Part shown: positions 4,674-8,851 of the stretch, one piece after another
How the letters are laid out: every line of letters starts with the position of its first letter
Position numbering within the stretch: the first letter of the stretch is position 1
DNA from: an uncultured Clostridia bacterium
GTDB lineage: Bacteria > Bacillota > Clostridia > Oscillospirales > Ruminococcaceae
DNA: 8,851 nucleotides
Assembly: GCA_947427325.1 (NCBI GenBank)
Contig: CANEHP010000093.1
Coordinates: forward strand, 1-8,851
Reading direction: 5' to 3'
Notes under the pieces: model-generated
Seen by the model: only the letters and a program-made list of their open reading frames with translations
What the model was told of the DNA's origin: nothing
The model's database searches: none
Program-made: the position numbers and the translations under genes

Positions 4674-7280
4674 TTAAACAAGCTCCTTCATCTCCTCCAA
4701 TATCCTCCAAGCGTCCTTTGGCGTTATATCATCTAAATCAAGATTTTTGATCTTTTGTATAATATTATTTTTATTGATTTCCTCAAAATCAATCTGATCC
4801 TTGTCCTCGGCTTCCTGCTTCAGCCGGTTTTCCAAATCGATTTTACTGTTTTTTTCCATATTTGCAAGTGCGGATTTGGCAGAATCAATAACCTTTTTGG
4901 GAAGCCCCGCCAGCTTTGCCACCTCAATACCGTAGCTGTCGTCGGTTCCTCCTTCAACTATTTTATGTAAAAATTTAATGTCATCGCCCTTTTTCACCAC
5001 AGAAACGCTGAAATTCCTGATTCCCTCGTTTTCTCTTTCAAGGGCAATAAGCTCATGGTAGTGAGTGGCAAAAAGAGTACGGCAGCCTATGTTTTTTCCG
5101 TTAATATATTCCGCAACGGCTTTGGCAATGCTGATTCCGTCAAAGGTTGACGTACCTCTGCCGATTTCGTCCATAATAACAAGACTTTGCCTTGTAGCTT
5201 CGTTAAGAATTTCCGCCACCTCGTTCATTTCAACCATAAACGTGGACTGACCCGCCGTTAAATCGTCGCTTGCTCCAACTCTGGTGAATATCTTGTCAAC
5301 TACGCCTATTCGAGCATATCTTGCAGGCACAAAGCTTCCTATCTGCGACATAAGGGCAATAAGCGCCACCTGCCGCATAAATGTGGATTTTCCCGACATA
5401 TTGGGTCCGGTTATCATAAGCAGCCTGTTTTGCTTTAAATCAAGATAAGTATCGTTGGGCGTGAAAGGAATATCGGATAAAATCTTTTCTACGACGGGAT
5501 GTCTGCCACCCTTTATTTCAATAACACTTTCAAGGGTAATTTCAGGCTTGACATAGTTATTTTCAATAGCTGCTCTCGCAAGGCTTGCCAAAACATCAAT
5601 ATCCGCAACACTTTCAGCGCTGCTTAAAACTCCGTTCATTCTTTCGGAAATAAAATGACGAATCTCTCCGAATATTTTCGCTTCTAACTTTATTATCCTT
5701 TCTCCCGCAGTTAGCAGTTCACGCTCGATATCCCTTAATTCCTCGGTAATATAGCGTTCCCCGTTGGTTAAGGTCTGTTTTCTTATGTATCTGTCGGGAA
5801 CCTGATCTGCTGCGCCCTTGGAAACCTCTATATAATAGCCGAAAACACGGTTAAAGCCAACCTTAAGGGTTTTTATGCCTGTCGCGTCCTTTTCCTTGTT
5901 CTCAATTTCCTTTAACAGCTCCGCTCCTCCGTCGGTAATGCTTCTTAAATGATCCAATTCCTTGTTGAAGCCCTCTTTAATATATCCGCCGTCACGAGTG
6001 TTTACAGGCGGCTCGTTAACAATGGCGTTTTCCACCAATACGGCAATATCCTCGTGATCTTCAATGGAAGCGTTCAATTTTTTTAAAAGCGGAGCGTTAA
6101 ATGCTTCCAGAGATTTTTTCAGCCTTGGCATTTTTCCGCAGGTGCGCCCTAAAGCATATACATCACGGGGAGAAGCCACTTTGTAGACAATGCGCGACAT
6201 AAGTCTTTCAAGATCCTGTATTCCCGTAAGACTGTCTCTTACCTCATCTAAAGCAGTTATATCGGAGTGCATATTTTCCACTGCATTAAGTCTGTCCATT
6301 ATCTGCGTTTGCTTCATAAGAGGCTGACTTACCACCTGCTTTAGCCGACGCTTGCCCATTCCCGTTTTGGTCCTATCAAGAACCCACACCAAGGAACCTC
6401 TGTATTCCTTGTTTCTCATAGTTTCGGTAAGCTCTAAATTACGGCGGGTGGATAAGTTAAGCTCCATAAATTCGCTGCCGCCATGAACAAAGAACTTGAC
6501 CACTCTGCGAGTTTCGTTTTTATAGGCAGAATTTATATAGTTGTATAAAGCATAAACCGCTTTTTTGCAGAGAACCATATCCTTTGGAATGATATTTTCC
6601 TTATCGGAAATAAACTGATCGTCTAAAGCATCGGCATTGTCGGGCGAAAAGCTTTCGTCGGAAAGCACATCTCCAACCGATCTGCTCAGCCGCTGAGTAA
6701 CAAACGAGTGAACCTCTTTTAAATCAAGGAATTTATCGTTAAACAACATCTCTGTAGGCATATAATTACCCAATTCGCCTACAATGCCCTTTTCAAGCTC
6801 ATTTTTATTTTTTCCGCTTTTTTCGTAAAGATGAAATTCGCCTGTTGAAATATCTGCAAAGACCATTCCGCAGCTTTTTTCTTCACACAAAAGACAAAGA
6901 ATGTAGTTGTTTCTGCTTTCGTCCAACATTCCTTCCTCTATGACAGTGCCCGGAGTGATTATTCTGACCACCTGACGCTTTACAAGACCCTTGGCAAGGG
7001 CGGGATCTTCTACCTGCTCGCATATAGCAACCCTGTGTCCGGCATCGATCAGCTTTTTTATATAAGGGATACAGGCGTGATGAGGGATTCCGCACATAGG
7101 CACTCCCGCACGGGCGGTAAGCGCCAGATCTATCTCCTTGGATACCGTTTCAGCGTCCTTATCGAACATTTCATAAAAATCCCCCAATCTGAAAAACAAT
7201 ATATAGTTGGGGTATTCCGCCTTTATCTGCTGATATTGAGCCAGCATGGGAGTGGTTTTTTGTTTTTGTTCCTTTTCCAA
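4674..7280 (-). CDS. mutS: DNA mismatch repair protein MutS
   Basis: MutS recognises base mismatches and small loops and, with ATP, recruits MutL. At 868 residues it has full family length. Domain I has the mismatch-wedging F35-Y-E37 in GDFYEMF. Connector, lever and clamp domains follow (about 120-570). The ABC-type ATPase has Walker A GPNMSGKST (625-633), the STFMVEM signature (679-685), Walker B with MDE (703-705) in the run MDEIGRGTS, and FATHYHEL (737-744). The C-terminus (about 840-868) has the family's short helical segment; I see no clear QxxLF-type clamp-binding motif, only QIDFEE near 829. The start is TTG at 7280: AAGGTAGG (7290-7297) lies 9 bases upstream, a stop lies just before it, and the next ATG (7247, inside the conserved TPM) has no ribosome binding site. 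The last codons and stop lie in the end of a palindromic repeat. Confidence 0.97.
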   Translation of the reverse strand: MEKEQKQKTTPMLAQYQQIKAEYPNYILFFRLGDFYEMFDKDAETVSKEIDLALTARAGVPMCGIPHHACIPYIKKLIDAGHRVAICEQVEDPALAKGLVKRQVVRIITPGTVIEEGMLDESRNNYILCLLCEEKSCGMVFADISTGEFHLYEKSGKNKNELEKGIVGELGNYMPTEMLFNDKFLDLKEVHSFVTQRLSRSVGDVLSDESFSPDNADALDDQFISDKENIIPKDMVLCKKAVYALYNYINSAYKNETRRVVKFFVHGGSEFMELNLSTRRNLELTETMRNKEYRGSLVWVLDRTKTGMGKRRLKQVVSQPLMKQTQIMDRLNAVENMHSDITALDEVRDSLTGIQDLERLMSRIVYKVASPRDVYALGRTCGKMPRLKKSLEAFNAPLLKKLNASIEDHEDIAVLVENAIVNEPPVNTRDGGYIKEGFNKELDHLRSITDGGAELLKEIENKEKDATGIKTLKVGFNRVFGYYIEVSKGAADQVPDRYIRKQTLTNGERYITEELRDIERELLTAGERIIKLEAKIFGEIRHFISERMNGVLSSAESVADIDVLASLARAAIENNYVKPEITLESVIEIKGGRHPVVEKILSDIPFTPNDTYLDLKQNRLLMITGPNMSGKSTFMRQVALIALMSQIGSFVPARYARIGVVDKIFTRVGASDDLTAGQSTFMVEMNEVAEILNEATRQSLVIMDEIGRGTSTFDGISIAKAVAEYINGKNIGCRTLFATHYHELIALERENEGIRNFSVSVVKKGDDIKFLHKIVEGGTDDSYGIEVAKLAGLPKKVIDSAKSALANMEKNSKIDLENRLKQEAEDKDQIDFEEINKNNIIQKIKNLDLDDITPKDAWRILEEMKELV

Positions 7281-7302
7281 TTCTTAAAGCCTACCTTATC
7301 TC

Positions 7303-7716
7303 TTAATGACAGCCTCCGCAGGTTGAACAATCGTGAGTACAAGCGCCTGTATGATACTCACAGGTATCGGGGTCTTCACCGTCACAGCATAGTCCGATAA
7401 TTCCCTGAACCTGCTGTAAAAGACTGTCAAGAGCATTTTTCTTTATTGCAAAATCCGCCATATGAGGATTGGTCATAACCCTTTCATAGGACTCCTGAAG
7501 TTCCTTGTTAAATTTTTGAATTTTTGTTTCGTCCTGCTTATCCTCGGGCTTATTTACTTCAAGCTGTAAGTTCTCCCTCTTAAGATTAAATTCACCGATA
7601 AGCTGCTGTAATGCCTCGTCGTTATCGTTTGCTTCCTTTGCGGCAGCATAGTCCTTGTAACGCTCGTCATTCTGAATAGCCCTTCCTAATTCTCTTGCTG
7701 CTTTAATTGCGTCCAT
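7303..7716 (-). CDS. YlbF/YmcA-family protein with cysteine-rich tail
   Basis: This 137-residue protein is a predicted small helical protein of the YlbF/YmcA (Com_YlbF) family. In Bacillus subtilis, YmcA and YlbF (RicA, RicF) form a complex with YaaT (RicT) that carries Fe-S clusters and affects mRNA processing, sporulation and competence. Residues 1-105 are charged helices with the family-like core (ARELGRAI, LIGEFNLKRENLQ). The last 28 residues hold seven cysteines (110, 111, 119, 126, 130, 133, 136) and three histidines (122, 128, 137), a likely metal or Fe-S ligand cluster. Its position next to miaB and before mutS mirrors ymcA in Bacillus, but the sequence alone does not let me choose between RicA and RicF. 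The ATG at 7716 has AGGAAAGGAT just upstream; the stop is 22 bases before the mutS start. Confidence 0.85.
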   Translation of the reverse strand: MDAIKAARELGRAIQNDERYKDYAAAKEANDNDEALQQLIGEFNLKRENLQLEVNKPEDKQDETKIQKFNKELQESYERVMTNPHMADFAIKKNALDSLLQQVQGIIGLCCDGEDPDTCEYHTGACTHDCSTCGGCH

Positions 7717-7774
7717 AATAATCCTTTCCTTTCATAACTCATATTTTATTAAAATTTGCTTGATTACAGGCTTC

Positions 7775-7800
7775 ATAATAATTTCTATCAAAATTATTAT
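7775..7800. repeat. 10-bp A/T-only hairpin at the miaB stop
   Basis: Arms 7775-7784 and 7791-7800 are perfect reverse complements with a six-base loop, touching the miaB stop codon. No U-run follows on the minus strand, so it is not a convincing terminator. The 83-base gap before the YlbF-family gene otherwise shows only that gene's ribosome binding site. Confidence 0.5.
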
Positions 7801-8851
7801 CAATCAATCTTTTCGCCTATCAGCGCCCAAGCCAAAGCCTTAGTGATTTTAACATTTACAAACTTTCCTATATCGCTCTCATCTCCGTTAAAATCCACAA
7901 TTATATTTTGTCTTGATTTTCCGTTATAATACTCTTCAGAGGTTCTTCCCCTGCCCTCGCATAAAACATTCAAGGTTTTCCCGACATATTTTAGGTAACT
8001 TTTACTTCCGCACTCGCCCTGAACCTCCAACAGCTCTCTGAACCATTTTCCTTTTTCTTCCGCAGATACGGGATCCTCCATATCCGCCGCCTTAGTGCCT
8101 TTACGGGGACTGAATATAAAAGTAAAAGCAGAATCAAAACAAACTCTCTTCATAAGCTCCAAGGTTTGTTCAAAATCCTCTCTCAGCTCTCCCGGAAATC
8201 CCACTATAATATCGGTGGTAAGGTTTAAATCGGGAATTTTCCTTCTTGCGTAATCCACTAAGCGCAGATAATGATCAGTATCGTAATGACGGTTCATCAG
8301 CTTTAAAATTCTGTCGCTGCCGCACTGAACGGGCAAATGTATATGATGGCAAATGTGTCTGCTTTCCGCAATTACGTCAATCAGCCTTTCCGTGCAGTCC
8401 TTTGGGTGAGAGGTCATAAATTCAAGGCGGTATTCGCCCTCCAAATTATCAAGGCGTTTTAAAAGCTCGGGAAAATCCACATCAGTGCCTTTACCGTAAG
8501 AATTAACATTTTGTCCCAAAAGCAAAATATCCTTATATCCCTTGTCGATAAGGCCATTCACTTCATTTATAACCTCGTTGGGTTCTCTTGAACGCTCTCT
8601 GCCTCTTACATAAGGTACAACGCAGTAGGTACAGAAATTGTCGCAGCCGTACATAATAGGTACGCTTGCCTTAAATCCGCTTTCCCTTTTTAAAGGAAGC
8701 CCTTCCGCAATAACTCCGTCGCTGTCTGTTATATCAAAAACTCCGCCGTCTTCAAAGATACATTTGCACATAAGCTCGGGAAAGGTATGCAGTACATGGG
8801 TGCCTAAAATCATATCCACAAAGGGGAAGCTTTGTTTTAACCTTTTTGCGG
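7800..8851 (-). CDS. miaB: tRNA-2-methylthio-N6-dimethylallyladenosine synthase, N-terminus outside window
   Basis: MiaB is a radical-SAM enzyme that adds a methylthio group to C2 of i6A37, the product of MiaA, giving ms2i6A. The visible 349 codons start inside the UPF0004 domain (FPFVDMILGTHVLHTFPEL, matching the family's GTHxLHxxPEL). They contain the radical-SAM cluster motif C-x3-C-x2-C in GCDNFCTYC (about 8645-8622), PYVRGRERSR after it, the GQNVNSYG segment, the HLPVQCGSDRILKLMNRHY block, TTDIIVGFPGE, and a C-terminal TRAM-like tRNA-binding domain. The three N-terminal cluster cysteines lie beyond the edge. The GTG at 8819 is internal, because the frame and family similarity continue upstream to 8849. 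The C-terminus ends in ALIGEKID with TGA at 7802-7800. It probably heads or sits early in the operon that continues to miaA. Confidence 0.95.
   Translation of the reverse strand, partial: AKRLKQSFPFVDMILGTHVLHTFPELMCKCIFEDGGVFDITDSDGVIAEGLPLKRESGFKASVPIMYGCDNFCTYCVVPYVRGRERSREPNEVINEVNGLIDKGYKDILLLGQNVNSYGKGTDVDFPELLKRLDNLEGEYRLEFMTSHPKDCTERLIDVIAESRHICHHIHLPVQCGSDRILKLMNRHYDTDHYLRLVDYARRKIPDLNLTTDIIVGFPGELREDFEQTLELMKRVCFDSAFTFIFSPRKGTKAADMEDPVSAEEKGKWFRELLEVQGECGSKSYLKYVGKTLNVLCEGRGRTSEEYYNGKSRQNIIVDFNGDESDIGKFVNVKITKALAWALIGEKID

Larger units (their letters stand above)
4447..4685. repeat. Palindrome-rich element between mutS and mutL, MITE-like
   Basis: Almost the whole mutS-mutL gap is inverted-repeat DNA. 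Its ends carry a 20-base sequence in near-identical copies (4447-4466 and 4666-4685, 18 of 20 identical), each itself a 7-bp palindromic arm pair. Read as terminal inverted repeats, the outer 24 bases match at about 20 positions, ending in GCTCTCAG (4463-4470) and CTGAGAGC (4662-4669). Inside are further perfect stems. The right end overlaps the mutS 3' end and provides its stop codon. No target duplication is evident. There is no transposase; a dispersed nonautonomous repeat is the best explanation, but no second full copy is in the window, so this is inference. Confidence 0.55.

Noticed and set aside
4472..4681. Minus-strand open frame of 69 codons spanning the mutS-mutL gap
   Set aside because: It starts with TTG inside the mutS end, has no ribosome binding site, and lies wholly within nested inverted repeats; it looks like an incidental frame of the repeat element.
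7775..7800. Terminator between miaB and the YlbF-family gene
   Set aside because: The hairpin is A/T-only and has no U-run after it on the minus strand.
8817..8819. GTG as the start of miaB
   Set aside because: The frame is open and family-like upstream to the window edge (KRLKQSFPF before it), and the N-terminal cysteine domain must lie outside the window.

Overview
The window is an AT-rich stretch in which every recognisable gene is on the minus strand. It looks like a Bacillota chromosome, most likely a gut-type Clostridia. The reasons are the low G+C, strong AAGGAG-like ribosome binding sites, TTG and GTG starts, the Bacillus/Clostridia-style order miaB - YlbF/YmcA-family gene - mutS - mutL - miaA, and MutL of the endonuclease type used by bacteria without MutH. 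The lineage call is inference; no rRNA or marker search was possible.

In transcription order (high to low coordinates): miaB (tRNA methylthiotransferase, N-terminus outside the window), a small YlbF/YmcA-family gene with a cysteine-rich tail, mutS, a 248-bp gap packed with inverted repeats, mutL, and miaA, whose GTG start overlaps the mutL stop. A long AT-rich hairpin lies just after miaA and probably ends the unit. A separate transcription unit follows: a strong extended -10 promoter, a leader with a terminator-like hairpin and a second -10-like element, then hom (homoserine dehydrogenase), whose last few codons run off the left edge.

The operon combines two housekeeping functions. MutS finds mismatches and MutL nicks the nascent strand. 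MiaA and MiaB carry out consecutive steps of A37 modification (A to i6A to ms2i6A) in tRNAs reading UNN codons. The YlbF/YmcA-family protein probably acts in an Fe-S-containing complex like Bacillus RicA/RicF/RicT. hom belongs to threonine/methionine biosynthesis and appears to be independently controlled.

I see no mobile-element protein, CRISPR array, tRNA or rRNA, and no convincing new multi-gene system. The parts that the conserved genes do not explain are noncoding: the palindrome-rich mutS-mutL gap (a likely dispersed, MITE-like repeat that supplies the mutS stop codon) and the hom leader (a possible attenuator or tandem-promoter region).
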